DNA from: UBA6168 sp041163745
GTDB taxonomy: Bacteria; Bacteroidota; Bacteroidia; Chitinophagales; Saprospiraceae
Length of the DNA stretch: 64,000 nt
Reading direction: 5' to 3'
Assembly: GCA_041163745.1 (NCBI GenBank)
Contig: JBEAQU010000020.1
Coordinates: forward strand, 1-64,000
Part shown: piece by piece, positions 18,817 to 27,457 of the stretch
Layout of the letters: each line of letters starts with the position of its first letter
Position numbering within the stretch: the first letter of the stretch is position 1
Translations under genes and position numbers: made by a program
Notes under the pieces: model-generated
Told to the model about the DNA's origin: nothing
Database searches by the model: none
The model's input: only the letters and a program-made list of their open reading frames with translations

Positions 18817-19467
18817 ATGGTTCACAATGTAGGATCGTCGAATTCCCTGTTGAATGTCTTCATCAATCAGTTGCGGGATGTAAACAAACAATCCGACCGG
18901 CTTCGTTTCCGGCGCAACCTGGAGCGCATCGGCGAAATCATGGCGTATGAAATCAGCAAGACCATGCCTTACCGCTCTGATTGGGTGGACACCCCGCTCG
19001 GCCGGGCTGTCGCGATGGTGCCGACCAAGCGATTGGTGCTGGCGACAATATTCCGGGCGGGCATTCCGTTGCACCAGGGACTGCTGAACTATTTCGACGA
19101 TGCGGAGAACGCCTTTGTCTCCGCCTACCGGAAAAACCATAAGGACGGGCACTTCGAGATAGCCCTGGAATACATTTCCTGTCCGGATCTGAACGACAGC
19201 ATATTGTTGGTGGCCGACCCGATGCTGGCGACGGGGGCGTCCATGCAGCTGGCCATCGAAGGATTGCTGCGGTTCGGTCGGCCGGACCAGTTGCATATTG
19301 TAACGGCCATCGGTGCGAAACAAGGGGTGGACCATATCCGCCGCACCGTACCGGAAGCGACCATCTGGTTGGGCGCATTGGATGACGAATTGACGGCCAA
19401 GTCGTATATTGTACCCGGATTGGGTGATGCCGGAGATCTGGCCTACGGACCGAAAGTCCAGGAGTGA
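18817..19467 (+). CDS. upp: Uracil phosphoribosyltransferase
   Basis: The protein has 216 residues. It converts uracil and PRPP to UMP in cytoplasmic pyrimidine salvage. The N-terminal FRRNLERIGEIMAYEISKT is typical of the Bacteroidota enzyme, the PRPP-binding loop is at 132-142 (VADPMLATGAS), and the uracil-binding C-terminus contains YIVPGLGDAGDLAYG. The ATG at 18817 was chosen because homology begins at MVHN; the open frame continues upstream to 18712 with only low-complexity sequence. cdsA follows after 73 bp. Confidence 0.95.
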   Translation: MVHNVGSSNSLLNVFINQLRDVNKQSDRLRFRRNLERIGEIMAYEISKTMPYRSDWVDTPLGRAVAMVPTKRLVLATIFRAGIPLHQGLLNYFDDAENAFVSAYRKNHKDGHFEIALEYISCPDLNDSILLVADPMLATGASMQLAIEGLLRFGRPDQLHIVTAIGAKQGVDHIRRTVPEATIWLGALDDELTAKSYIVPGLGDAGDLAYGPKVQE

Positions 19468-19540
19468 AGCGGCGCCGGGGCCTCCCGGAGATATCCCCTC
19501 CGGATCCGGATGCACGAAACGATTACAACCTGGCCGACAG

Positions 19541-20377
19541 ATGAAAGGTTTGACCAAACGGGCGGCGACCGCCGTCCTCTTCGTACTGGTGATGGTGGGA
19601 GGTTTGTTCGGTGGCAGGCACTCCTTTGTGCTGCTGTTCTCCCTCATCACGGCCCTTTGCCTGTGGGAATTCCTGAGCATGGTCCTGATCCGTTATACCC
19701 GCCGAGATTTCACCCGTATGTTGCTGGGCGTGACCTTCGGGCTAACTCCTTTCGTACTGGCATCCATCCTTCACATGTGGCCGATCCGGTCGTACGACCA
19801 GTTCGTCGCCCTCACAGCCATCCTGTTTTTTCCCTTCATCTTTCTTGCGTTCGTATATGAGTTGTTCACCCGTTCTGCGAATCCGTTCCAGAACGTCGGG
19901 TTCATTGTCCTTGGCATGGTGTATATCGGTGCCCCGTTCGCCTTGCTGGACTTCATCGCCTTCAACGGCGAGGAATTCCATTCCTGGATCGTTTTCGGTC
20001 TGCTGTTGCTGACATGGATGAACGACACCGGTGCCTATCTTATCGGATCGCGTTTTGGCAAGCATCCGCTGCACCCGCGGATTTCCCCTCGCAAAACCTG
20101 GGAAGGCACCATGGGAGGCATCGGGGCGACCCTGCTGACCGGTTGGGGATTCGCGGTGGTGTCCGAGGAACTGCGTCTGGTCGACTGGATGGTCCTGTCG
20201 CTGATTGTCGCCGTTTTCGGAACATTGGGTGATCTGGTCGAGTCCATGCTGAAAAGGAGTGTCGGTGTAAAGGACTCCGGGCACCTGTTGCCGGGACATG
20301 GCGGGGTGCTCGACCGTTTTGACGCCTTCATTTTCCTGCTTCCGTTCGCAGCTGCCTACCTGCTCTGGATTCGGTGA
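19541..20377 (+). CDS. cdsA: Phosphatidate cytidylyltransferase
   Basis: The protein has 278 residues and several hydrophobic membrane segments. It makes CDP-diacylglycerol from phosphatidate and CTP in the inner membrane, feeding all phospholipid head-group pathways. The C-terminal signature is complete: SMLKRSVGVKDSGHLLPGHG followed by GVLDRFD, matching the CDP-diglyceride synthase pattern. A conserved SPRKTWEGTMGG block lies just before it. The ATG at 19541 starts MKGLTKRAATAVLF, a normal N-terminus. It lies 73 bp after upp and 104 bp before the small barrel gene. A possible downstream enzyme, a CDP-alcohol phosphatidyltransferase, is encoded at 26.7 kb. Confidence 0.95.
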   Translation: MKGLTKRAATAVLFVLVMVGGLFGGRHSFVLLFSLITALCLWEFLSMVLIRYTRRDFTRMLLGVTFGLTPFVLASILHMWPIRSYDQFVALTAILFFPFIFLAFVYELFTRSANPFQNVGFIVLGMVYIGAPFALLDFIAFNGEEFHSWIVFGLLLLTWMNDTGAYLIGSRFGKHPLHPRISPRKTWEGTMGGIGATLLTGWGFAVVSEELRLVDWMVLSLIVAVFGTLGDLVESMLKRSVGVKDSGHLLPGHGGVLDRFDAFIFLLPFAAAYLLWIR

Positions 20378-20481
20378 AGACTGCCCCTGTTTTTGTTAAA
20401 CTTTTTACAAAAAATGACCAGGTGCCGGGGCAGCATCTCCCGCACCGTGAATTTTTTAGCAATTTTGTAAAAATCAACGTC

Positions 20482-21165
20482 ATGAAAAGAATCGTCCTGT
20501 TGGGTTTGCTGACTTCCTCCTTGCTCCTTCTCTGCCAGCAAGACGCCTTGGCACAACAGAGGGGAAAGAAGAAGAAATCCTCCAAGACCGACGAATACTT
20601 CGACGATTCCGGTTTCCTCAACAAGCTGTGGTACGGCGGGACGCTCAGCCTGCCTAATTTCTTCGGCGGCGGGGAGTACAACATCTTTTCCACCGGCATC
20701 GCACCCATGGTTGGCTACAAGGTCATCGGCGATATGGTGTCCGTGGGACCACGCATCTCGTTGGACTACCTGTATGTGCGTGGATTCGCCATCAATCAGA
20801 ACACTTTTGACCTGGTCCGGGACAGTCGGGGCAATCCGTTGACCCAAAAGGTGAACACCGTCTCCTATTCGCTGGGTGCTTTCGCACGTGCCAAGGTGTT
20901 CCGGGCGCTTTTCGCCCACCTGGAATATGAGAACCAGCATACCCGCCAGGTTCCTGTCATCTCGAATTATCTCATCTTCGACCCTGTCAACGACGAAATC
21001 CTTACGGAAAAAAGCATTCGGAACAATGTATATGTCGGTGCCGGTTACAACACAGGGTCCGGGCTGCTTGGTTGGGAGTTGTTGTTGCTATACAATCTCA
21101 ACGCGCCGGAAAACACCATCGACCTGCCCTTCACATTCCGGATCGGTCTGAACTACAAATTCTGA
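20482..21165 (+). CDS. Small outer-membrane beta-barrel protein, function unknown
   Basis: The protein has 227 residues. A signal peptide (MKRIVLLGLLTSSLLLL, cleaved near ALAQ) is followed by a short Lys-rich segment. Then come alternating amphipathic strands rich in Tyr/Phe and Gly, ending in IGLNYKF, a terminal aromatic typical of outer-membrane barrels. I do not recognise a named family beyond outer-membrane-beta-barrel-like. The ATG at 20482 begins the signal peptide; an in-frame start at 20374 would overlap cdsA and encode no signal. Confidence 0.8.
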   Translation: MKRIVLLGLLTSSLLLLCQQDALAQQRGKKKKSSKTDEYFDDSGFLNKLWYGGTLSLPNFFGGGEYNIFSTGIAPMVGYKVIGDMVSVGPRISLDYLYVRGFAINQNTFDLVRDSRGNPLTQKVNTVSYSLGAFARAKVFRALFAHLEYENQHTRQVPVISNYLIFDPVNDEILTEKSIRNNVYVGAGYNTGSGLLGWELLLLYNLNAPENTIDLPFTFRIGLNYKF

Positions 21166-21698
21166 CGGTCTGCCGCCGGCAGGTCCGCCGGCTCTTGCCC
21201 GGAAAAAAAAGTCTCGTCCCGCTTCGAGTCAAAAAACTATTTTTGTCGTCCGTATGTCCGGCCGCTTGCAACCGGACGAAAGCCAGCCGGATCCAATCCG
21301 GCATAGTAGTCGGCCAGCCTGCCGCAACCAGTCGTTCAATCGTGCGGCGATGCCGCAAGACCACCTGTTTTCCCAGGCGGTGAAACCAAAAACGGATTTC
21401 CAGCGTACATAATGTCCTGTCGGTAGCTTTCCTTGGCGATGCCCGAGGAACCTGTCCCGATGCCGCTGATCTTGCCGGCATCGGATGAAGAACAGCGCCG
21501 TCCGACGCGCTGGCGGGCGGATGCCCCCGGAATAAAGGGTCGTCAGCACGGCAGATGTAGTGCAACTTTCTGCCATACATATTATTTTGCGACGAAATAA
21601 GTCGGAATGCCTGTGCCTCCTTTCAGAAAATGGCTTTCGCGGCCGACTTGCTCCCCATCTCATGAAACAAACAAAAACGAAAAAGCATAAACCTGCAT
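21166..21698. other. Intergenic region with a cluster of hairpins, no recognised gene
   Basis: This 533-bp gap lies before the response-regulator gene. It contains several short perfect inverted repeats in series: 21256-21261/21272-21277, 21286-21292/21296-21302, 21343-21348/21352-21357 and 21457-21465/21476-21484. Minus-strand frames over 21131-21735 have no domain I recognise. It may be a structured leader or RNA, or simply GC-rich spacer. Confidence 0.4.
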
Positions 21699-22886
21699 AT
21701 GGCGAACATACTGATAGTAGATGACGAAATCCCAATCCGCCGCACGTTGAAGGAGATTCTGGAATATGAAAAGTACAAGGTGTACGAGGCGAGCGACGGC
21801 TTGGAATGCATCGCCCATCTCAAGAAAAAGGTGAAGTTCGATGTCATCCTCATGGACATAAAGATGCCGAAGATGGACGGCATGGACGCCCTGGACCGCA
21901 TCCAGGAACTGACGCCCGAAACACCGGTCATCATGATATCAGGTCATGCAAACATCGACACGGCGGTGGAAACGGTCAAGAAAGGAGCTTTCGATTTCAT
22001 ATCCAAGCCGCCGGATCTGAACCGCCTGCTGATAACCGTACGGAACGCCTTGGACAAATCGAACCTGATTACCGAGGCCAACGGATGGAAACGCAAAGCG
22101 GCCGGTTCCAAGATTCAGGACATGATCGGGGAATCCTCGGCAATGGACAAGATTCGCCGGGAAATCGAGAAGGTCGCACCGACGGAGGCGAGGGTGCTGA
22201 TCACCGGCCAGAACGGAACCGGCAAGGAGCTGGTCGCCCGTTGGATACATGAAAAGAGCAACCGCTCCAAAGGCCCGATCGTCGAGGTCAACTGTGCGGC
22301 CATACCTTCCGAGCTGATCGAAAGCGAATTGTTCGGCCACGAGAAAGGCGCGTTCACGGGTGCGCACAAGGAACGAACCGGGAAGTTCGAGCAAGCCAAC
22401 AACGGTACCATCTTCCTGGATGAAATCGGGGACATGACCCTGGAGGCCCAGGCCAAGGTGTTGCGGGCCCTGCAGGAGAACAAGATCACCCATGTGGGGG
22501 GTGACAAGGAAATAAAGGTGGATGTCCGGGTGCTGGCAGCCACCAACAAAGACCTCCGGAAGGAAATCGAGGCAAAACGTTTCCGGGAGGACCTGTACCA
22601 CCGGATAGCCGTCATCCTCATCGAGGTGCCTGCCCTCAACGACCGGCGGGATGACATCCCCTTGCTCACGCAACATTTCATCAATACCGTCTGTGGGGAA
22701 TATGGCATCGCACCGAAGAAGATACAGCCGGCGGCCCTGGAGGAGCTGAAAGGCCTGAACTGGACCGGAAACATCCGCGAACTGCGCAATGTCGTGGAAC
22801 GGCTGATCATCCTGGGCGGAAACGAAATCACCCGTGAAGACGTCATGAATTACGTCGGACCCTTCCAGCGCACCAAGACAGAGTAA
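21699..22886 (+). CDS. Sigma-54-dependent response regulator lacking a C-terminal HTH
   Basis: The protein has 395 residues. A receiver domain (1-120) has phospho-acceptor Asp53 and conserved Lys103. An AAA+ sigma-54 activation domain (about 140-370) shows Walker A GQNGTGKE at 170-177, the sigma-54-contacting GAFTGA loop at 217-222, Walker B TIFLDEIGDM and the RNVVERLIIL end. The chain stops about 20 residues later, with no Fis-type helix-turn-helix. It should couple phosphorylation to open-complex formation by sigma-54 RNA polymerase, probably without sequence-specific DNA binding of its own or by binding through a partner. No histidine kinase gene is adjacent. A strong terminator follows. 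Confidence 0.94.
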   Translation: MANILIVDDEIPIRRTLKEILEYEKYKVYEASDGLECIAHLKKKVKFDVILMDIKMPKMDGMDALDRIQELTPETPVIMISGHANIDTAVETVKKGAFDFISKPPDLNRLLITVRNALDKSNLITEANGWKRKAAGSKIQDMIGESSAMDKIRREIEKVAPTEARVLITGQNGTGKELVARWIHEKSNRSKGPIVEVNCAAIPSELIESELFGHEKGAFTGAHKERTGKFEQANNGTIFLDEIGDMTLEAQAKVLRALQENKITHVGGDKEIKVDVRVLAATNKDLRKEIEAKRFREDLYHRIAVILIEVPALNDRRDDIPLLTQHFINTVCGEYGIAPKKIQPAALEELKGLNWTGNIRELRNVVERLIILGGNEITREDVMNYVGPFQRTKTE

Positions 22887-22925
22887 CCACGCTGAGTTGC
22901 CGGCAAGTCACGACCCAGCCGCGCG

Positions 22926-22965
22926 GAAAGGAAAGGCTGCCGGCACGCCGGCAGCCTTTCCTTTC
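22926..22965 (+). terminator. Strong hairpin terminator after the response regulator
   Basis: Arms 22926-22944 and 22947-22965 pair perfectly over 19 bp with a two-base apex (a larger loop in practice). The 3' arm ends in a CCTTTCCTTT stretch, 39 bp after the stop codon. Confidence 0.8.
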
Positions 22966-23044
22966 GCCGGAACTTGCCGCCTCATCCCTGTGCCCCCGCC
23001 GCATCCCCGGCAAGTTTATTCATTGATTGACAAAACACCCAACC

Positions 23045-23770
23045 ATGGCAGACGCCCCCATCCCACCTTCCGGATCCAGACTGGAAATGAAGCGCTGGAG
23101 CCAACTCAAAGGAGAGAATTCCTGGACTATGTTCAAGGTGATATCCGAGTTCGTGGACGGATTTGAGCGCCTTAACAAAATAGGCCCCTGTGTCTCGATT
23201 TTCGGCTCCGCAAGGACCCAACCGGAAAATCCTTACTACCAACTGGCGGTGGACATTGCCCGGATGCTCACCGAAGAGGGCTGGGGAATCATTACCGGCG
23301 GCGGTCCCGGCATCATGGAAGCCGGCAACAAAGGCGCCTCCCTGTTCGGAGGGGTGTCCGTCGGTTTGAACATCAACCTGCCGTTCGAACAGGTCAACAA
23401 CCCCTACATCGACCGCGACAAAAACCTGGAGCATCGTTTCTTCTTCGTTCGGAAGGTGATGTTCGTCAAATATTCCCAGGCCTTCCTGGCCATGCCGGGC
23501 GGCTTCGGAACCATGGACGAGCTGTTCGAAGTGCTCACGCTCATCCAGACCCTTCGCATTGACAAAGTGCCCGTCATACTCGTCGGACAACGATATTGGG
23601 GCGGCCTGGTCCATTGGATCCGGGATATCATGCTGGGCAGTGAAAACAATGTCCATGAAAAGGACCTTTCCCTTTTCCATGTGGTCGATTCAGCGGAGGA
23701 AGTCGTCCGCATCATCCGGGATTTCTATCCGGACAGCGCCAATCTCCGGCCGAACTACGAGATGGAATAA
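23045..23770 (+). CDS. TIGR00730/LOG family Rossmann-fold protein
   Basis: The protein has 241 residues. It has the lysine-decarboxylase-like LOG fold with GGGPGIM at 85-91 and PGGFGTMDE at 151-159, the nucleotide-binding and catalytic motif of cytokinin riboside 5'-monophosphate phosphoribohydrolases. In bacteria this family cleaves the N-glycosidic bond of nucleoside 5'-monophosphates; the native substrate here is unknown. The ATG at 23045 is preferred to a TTG at 23027. It is flanked by hairpin terminators on both sides, so it is probably monocistronic. Confidence 0.92.
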   Translation: MADAPIPPSGSRLEMKRWSQLKGENSWTMFKVISEFVDGFERLNKIGPCVSIFGSARTQPENPYYQLAVDIARMLTEEGWGIITGGGPGIMEAGNKGASLFGGVSVGLNINLPFEQVNNPYIDRDKNLEHRFFFVRKVMFVKYSQAFLAMPGGFGTMDELFEVLTLIQTLRIDKVPVILVGQRYWGGLVHWIRDIMLGSENNVHEKDLSLFHVVDSAEEVVRIIRDFYPDSANLRPNYEME

Positions 23771-23774
23771 TCCG

Positions 23775-23814
23775 CCGGGCGGTGGCAATTCCTGCCGACC
23801 GGTCCGGTTTTTTT
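23775..23814 (+). terminator. Terminator after the LOG gene
   Basis: A bulged stem from 23775 to 23807 (CCGG outer arms, GCA/TGC inner arms) is followed by T7 at 23808-23814, a few bases after the stop at 23770. Confidence 0.7.
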
Positions 23815-24015
23815 ATGTCCGTCCCAACTTTTTACCGCTTCAAAAGTTATTTGGATGAGATCCGTCGGGATGCACTCCGGCGGAATGGACATTGCGTGGT
23901 CCGTAGCAAAGGAAGTTCAGTGCGTGCCGGCTCCACCAGGGAAACCCGTTCCGATGCTTCCGCCCCGCTGCAGGGCGCTTTGCCCTGTCCTACCACCAAA
24001 GCGGAGAAAAATTAT

Positions 24016-26598
24016 ATGAACGTCAGAATATTCGGTCATTTCCTGTTGCTTACGGGCCTATGGTTGTTCGGAGCGGCCGGAATCCAGGCGCAGAAAATGA
24101 CCACCGTCAAGGGAAAGGTCCTGGATGGCGCCACCGGGGAGGGGCTGCCGTTCGTCAATATCTCCTTCATCGGGACCAGCGTCGGGACGACGACGGACCT
24201 CGACGGTTCCTTCCTGCTGGAGTCCAAATGGGCTTCCGATTCCATCCTGGTTTCTTTCCTCGGTTACAAATCATTCCGACTGGGCGTCATCATCGGCGAC
24301 CGCCAGGAGGTCAGCATCAGCCTCGTCCCTGTTTCCATCAACATTTCGACGGTGGAGGTCCGCGCCAAGAAAGGCCGTTACAAACGCAAAGGCAATCCGG
24401 CTGTGGAACTGATGAAGGCCGTCATCGACCACAAGGACAGTAACAGGATGGAGTCGATGGCCTTTTACGAAATGGATAAGTACGAAAAGATCCAGTTCGA
24501 CATCAACAATTTCGATCCGGAGAAACTCCGCCGGAAGCGGGCTTTCCGCAAGTTCCAGTTCCTCTTCGACTACGTGGACACCTCCGATCTCAACGGGAAG
24601 CCTTTCCTGCCTTTTTTCATCCAGGAAAGTGTTTCGAAGGTCTACTACAGGAAAGATCCGCAGGCCAGGAAGGAACACCGGGACGGAGTCAAGGTCACCG
24701 GGATGGAGGAATATGTCGACCTGCAGGACTTGACAACCATGCTGGAGGTGTTGTATCAGCAGGTCAATATCTACGATGACAACATCCGTATCCTGGACCT
24801 GCCGTTCATGAGCCCCCTGAGTCCACTGGCCAACACCTTCTATCGCTATTATATCATGGACACCCTGGTGATGGTCAACGACTATCCCTGCACCAAGGTG
24901 TCCTTCATGCCGGTCAACAACCAGAACATCGCCTTCAAGGGCGATCTTTTCATCCTCCGGGACTCCTCCTATGCCTTGGTCAAGGCGGATCTCGGCATCA
25001 CACGCCAGATAAACCTCAACTTCGTCCAGGACCTGCGCCTCCTCCAGGAATTCGAACGGACGGGGTCGGTATGGACCCTTAAGAACGATGTGCTGCGCAT
25101 CGATTTCTCCCCGCTCAAGAAAGGGACGGGGGTGTACGGCACCCGCCGGGTTTCCTATCGGGACTTCCTTTTCGACGAACCACAGGACGATTCCGTCTAT
25201 GCCGGTACCGAAAAGATCGTCGATGCGACGGATGCCTACCGCCGGCCGGAAACTTACTGGGAGACGGCCCGGCACGATACGCTGACCGAACGGGAAGCCA
25301 ACATCTACCAGATGGTCGACACACTCAAGCAGGCACCAGCCTTCAAGAACATGCTCAATGTGCTGTCCTTGCTGGGAACAGGTTTCAAGGCCGTCGGTCC
25401 CGTCGACCTGGGCCCCCTGGCCGCGTTCTCCAGCTTCAACCCCGTGGAGGGCCTTCGATTCAAGGTCAGTGGGGAGACCAATCTGAAGATGCATCCGAAA
25501 ATGATGGTCGGAGGATACCTCGCCTACGGATTGCAGGACGAGGAGTGGAAGTACGGTATGTCCTACCTCTATTCCTTTCGTGACAATTTCAAACAGAACC
25601 CGAAACATTTCATCCGACTGGCTTACCAAAAGGAATTGAACCTGGTCGGTCAGCAACTCGAATTCTACCGGCCGGACAATTTCTTTCTCTCCTTCCAACG
25701 GGGGGTCATCGACCGCATGCTGCTGATTGAGAAATATTCCGCGGAGTACAACCTGGAACTGGATAACAACCTGACCTGGCGATTCCTGTTCTTTCATGCG
25801 GACCAACAACCCCGTGGTTCGCTCGACCTGCGGCGCTTCAACAGGGAATTGCAGGAATCGGAACCCGTCGCAGACATCAATGTCAGTGAATTCGGCCTGC
25901 ACCTTCGTTTCGCTCCCAACGAGCAGTATGTGCAGGGACGGTCCTATCGTTCCCCTTTCTACAACCGGCATCCGGTATTCAACCTGAAGCTCCATGTCGG
26001 GGTGGACGGATTCCTGGGCGGGCAATACGACTATTTCAACGCCTCTTTCAATGTGTCCAAGCGTTTCTACCTGTCTTTGTTGGGCACCATGAAGGTCGAT
26101 GCGGAAGCCGGTAAGTATTGGGGTACGGGCATTCCGTATTTCATGCTTTATCTGCCCCGGGCAAACCAGAGTTATGTATACCGTCTGGCATCCTTCAACA
26201 TGATGAACTACCAGGAGTTCGTCAGCGACGAATACGCTTGGATCATGGCGGAGCATAATTTCAACGGCCTTTTCCTGAACAAGGTACCTTTGCTCCGCAA
26301 GCTGAAGCTGCGGGAGGTCATCACCTTCAAAACCATTTTGGGTCGCCTGACCCCTGCCAACAATCCCCTGCTCAATTCGGAATACATCCAGTTCATACGC
26401 AATCCGGACGGGAGTTCCGTATCCTACACCCTGCAGGAAAAGCCATATATGGAGGCCACGGTCGGCATTGGGAACATAGCCCGCTTCCTTCGCATCGACG
26501 TCATCCGACGGCTGAACTATCTGGACAATCCGGATGTTCCCATCTTGTTCGGCGTGAAAGGGCTCGGGTTGAGGGTTCGCGTCAAGGTGGAATTCTGA
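24016..26598 (+). CDS. DUF5686 outer-membrane protein with N-terminal carboxypeptidase-regulatory-like domain
   Basis: The protein has 860 residues. A signal peptide (cleaved near IQAQ) is followed by a carboxypeptidase-regulatory-like domain at about 28-115 (VKGKVLDGATGEGLPFVNI, GTTTDLDGSF, VSFLGYKS), the fold found at the N-terminus of many Bacteroidota outer-membrane proteins. The remainder matches the DUF5686 pattern: a helical/linker part with KGRYKRKGNPAVELMK and a C-terminal barrel ending in GLRVRVKVEF. The function is unknown; a role in outer-membrane transport or assembly is inference. The ATG at 24016 was chosen because it starts the signal peptide; the open frame upstream to 23782 overlaps the preceding terminator. 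Confidence 0.88.
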   Translation: MNVRIFGHFLLLTGLWLFGAAGIQAQKMTTVKGKVLDGATGEGLPFVNISFIGTSVGTTTDLDGSFLLESKWASDSILVSFLGYKSFRLGVIIGDRQEVSISLVPVSINISTVEVRAKKGRYKRKGNPAVELMKAVIDHKDSNRMESMAFYEMDKYEKIQFDINNFDPEKLRRKRAFRKFQFLFDYVDTSDLNGKPFLPFFIQESVSKVYYRKDPQARKEHRDGVKVTGMEEYVDLQDLTTMLEVLYQQVNIYDDNIRILDLPFMSPLSPLANTFYRYYIMDTLVMVNDYPCTKVSFMPVNNQNIAFKGDLFILRDSSYALVKADLGITRQINLNFVQDLRLLQEFERTGSVWTLKNDVLRIDFSPLKKGTGVYGTRRVSYRDFLFDEPQDDSVYAGTEKIVDATDAYRRPETYWETARHDTLTEREANIYQMVDTLKQAPAFKNMLNVLSLLGTGFKAVGPVDLGPLAAFSSFNPVEGLRFKVSGETNLKMHPKMMVGGYLAYGLQDEEWKYGMSYLYSFRDNFKQNPKHFIRLAYQKELNLVGQQLEFYRPDNFFLSFQRGVIDRMLLIEKYSAEYNLELDNNLTWRFLFFHADQQPRGSLDLRRFNRELQESEPVADINVSEFGLHLRFAPNEQYVQGRSYRSPFYNRHPVFNLKLHVGVDGFLGGQYDYFNASFNVSKRFYLSLLGTMKVDAEAGKYWGTGIPYFMLYLPRANQSYVYRLASFNMMNYQEFVSDEYAWIMAEHNFNGLFLNKVPLLRKLKLREVITFKTILGRLTPANNPLLNSEYIQFIRNPDGSSVSYTLQEKPYMEATVGIGNIARFLRIDVIRRLNYLDNPDVPILFGVKGLGLRVRVKVEF

Positions 26599-26668
26599 CC
26601 TGGTGCGGCCCGGGGCCGGCATCCCGACAGCGTCGGCAGCGTTGGTCGTCTGTCTGTCATGCTTTTCC

Positions 26669-26676
26669 TATCTTTA
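26669..26676 (+). promoter_or_regulatory. Candidate -7 box for the CDP-alcohol transferase operon
   Basis: TATCTTTA fits TAnnTTTG in seven of eight positions (treating nn as free) and lies 70 bp before the start codon. No TTG is seen at the usual spacing. Confidence 0.4.
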
Positions 26677-26745
26677 CAACGTGTAATGCCAAGGGCCCTG
26701 CCTGAGGGGGCGACGGTCCGCGATACGACGGTAATTCCTTTATTC

Positions 26746-27456
26746 ATGGCGGAGAACATCTTGAAGAAATATGGGCAGCCGTTGGTGTACAAGCTGATCA
26801 GCCCACTGATCGGCCTGCTGGTCCGCTGGAAAGTCCGACCCAACACCATCACCACCCTGGGGCTGGCCATCAACGGGCTGGCGGCGGTCATCCTGATCTA
26901 CGGCGGGGAAGTCGGCGACCGCAACGACCACTCCTTCGTGGGTTGGGCCGGGTTGGTGGTCCTGTTCGCCGGGCTGTTCGACATGATCGACGGCCGCCTG
27001 GCCAGGGTCAGCAAAATGAGTTCCCGATTCGGGGCCTTGTACGACTCCGTATTGGACCGGTACAGCGAGATGATCATGTTCCTCGGAATCTGCTGGTATC
27101 TGGTGGCGCAAAGCTATTTCCTGAGCTCGCTCTTCGCTTTCATCGCCATGATCGGTTCGGTCATGGTGAGTTATGTCCGCGCCAGGGCGGAGAGCCTGGG
27201 CGCGAAAGCCGATGTCGGCCTGATGCAAAGACCGGAGCGGATCATCCTCATCGGTGTGTCCGCCATCACCTGCGGGCTGTTCTCCGCCAATTTCGGCCAC
27301 GATATCAAAGTGACGGCCTCTTGGTTGCCTATCCCCATTTTCGAAACGATCTCCATCTTCACCTTCCCACTAATGCTCCTTGCGTTGCTGACGAACATCA
27401 CCGCCGTCTCACGGCTGCTGCACAGCCGAAAGGAACTGGAGGGAAAAGGAAGTTGA
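26746..27456 (+). CDS. CDP-alcohol phosphatidyltransferase family protein
   Basis: The protein has 236 residues and about six membrane segments. The full family signature D-x2-DG-x2-AR-x8-G-x3-D-x3-D is present at residues 79-104 (Asp79, Asp82, Gly83, Ala86, Arg87, Gly96, Asp100, Asp104). It transfers a phosphatidyl group from CDP-diacylglycerol to an alcohol acceptor in the inner membrane. The acceptor could be inositol-phosphate, glycerol-phosphate or serine. The neighbouring DUF4833 gene, which from memory also occurs in inositol-lipid clusters of Bacteroides, favours inositol-phosphate, but this is inference. The ATG at 26746 leaves the preceding in-frame start (26659) outside; a -7 box overlaps that upstream part. 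Confidence 0.92.
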   Translation: MAENILKKYGQPLVYKLISPLIGLLVRWKVRPNTITTLGLAINGLAAVILIYGGEVGDRNDHSFVGWAGLVVLFAGLFDMIDGRLARVSKMSSRFGALYDSVLDRYSEMIMFLGICWYLVAQSYFLSSLFAFIAMIGSVMVSYVRARAESLGAKADVGLMQRPERIILIGVSAITCGLFSANFGHDIKVTASWLPIPIFETISIFTFPLMLLALLTNITAVSRLLHSRKELEGKGS

Positions 27457-27457
27457 T

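Noticed and set aside
21131..21735. Overlapping minus-strand frames of about 150-170 codons
   Set aside because: Codon choice is irregular, Arg/Cys/Ser-rich products have no domain, and two frames compete over the same bases.
24271..26622. Antisense frame of 783 codons opposite the DUF5686 gene
   Set aside because: Shadow of a real gene with signal peptide and recognised domains; the antisense product has none.
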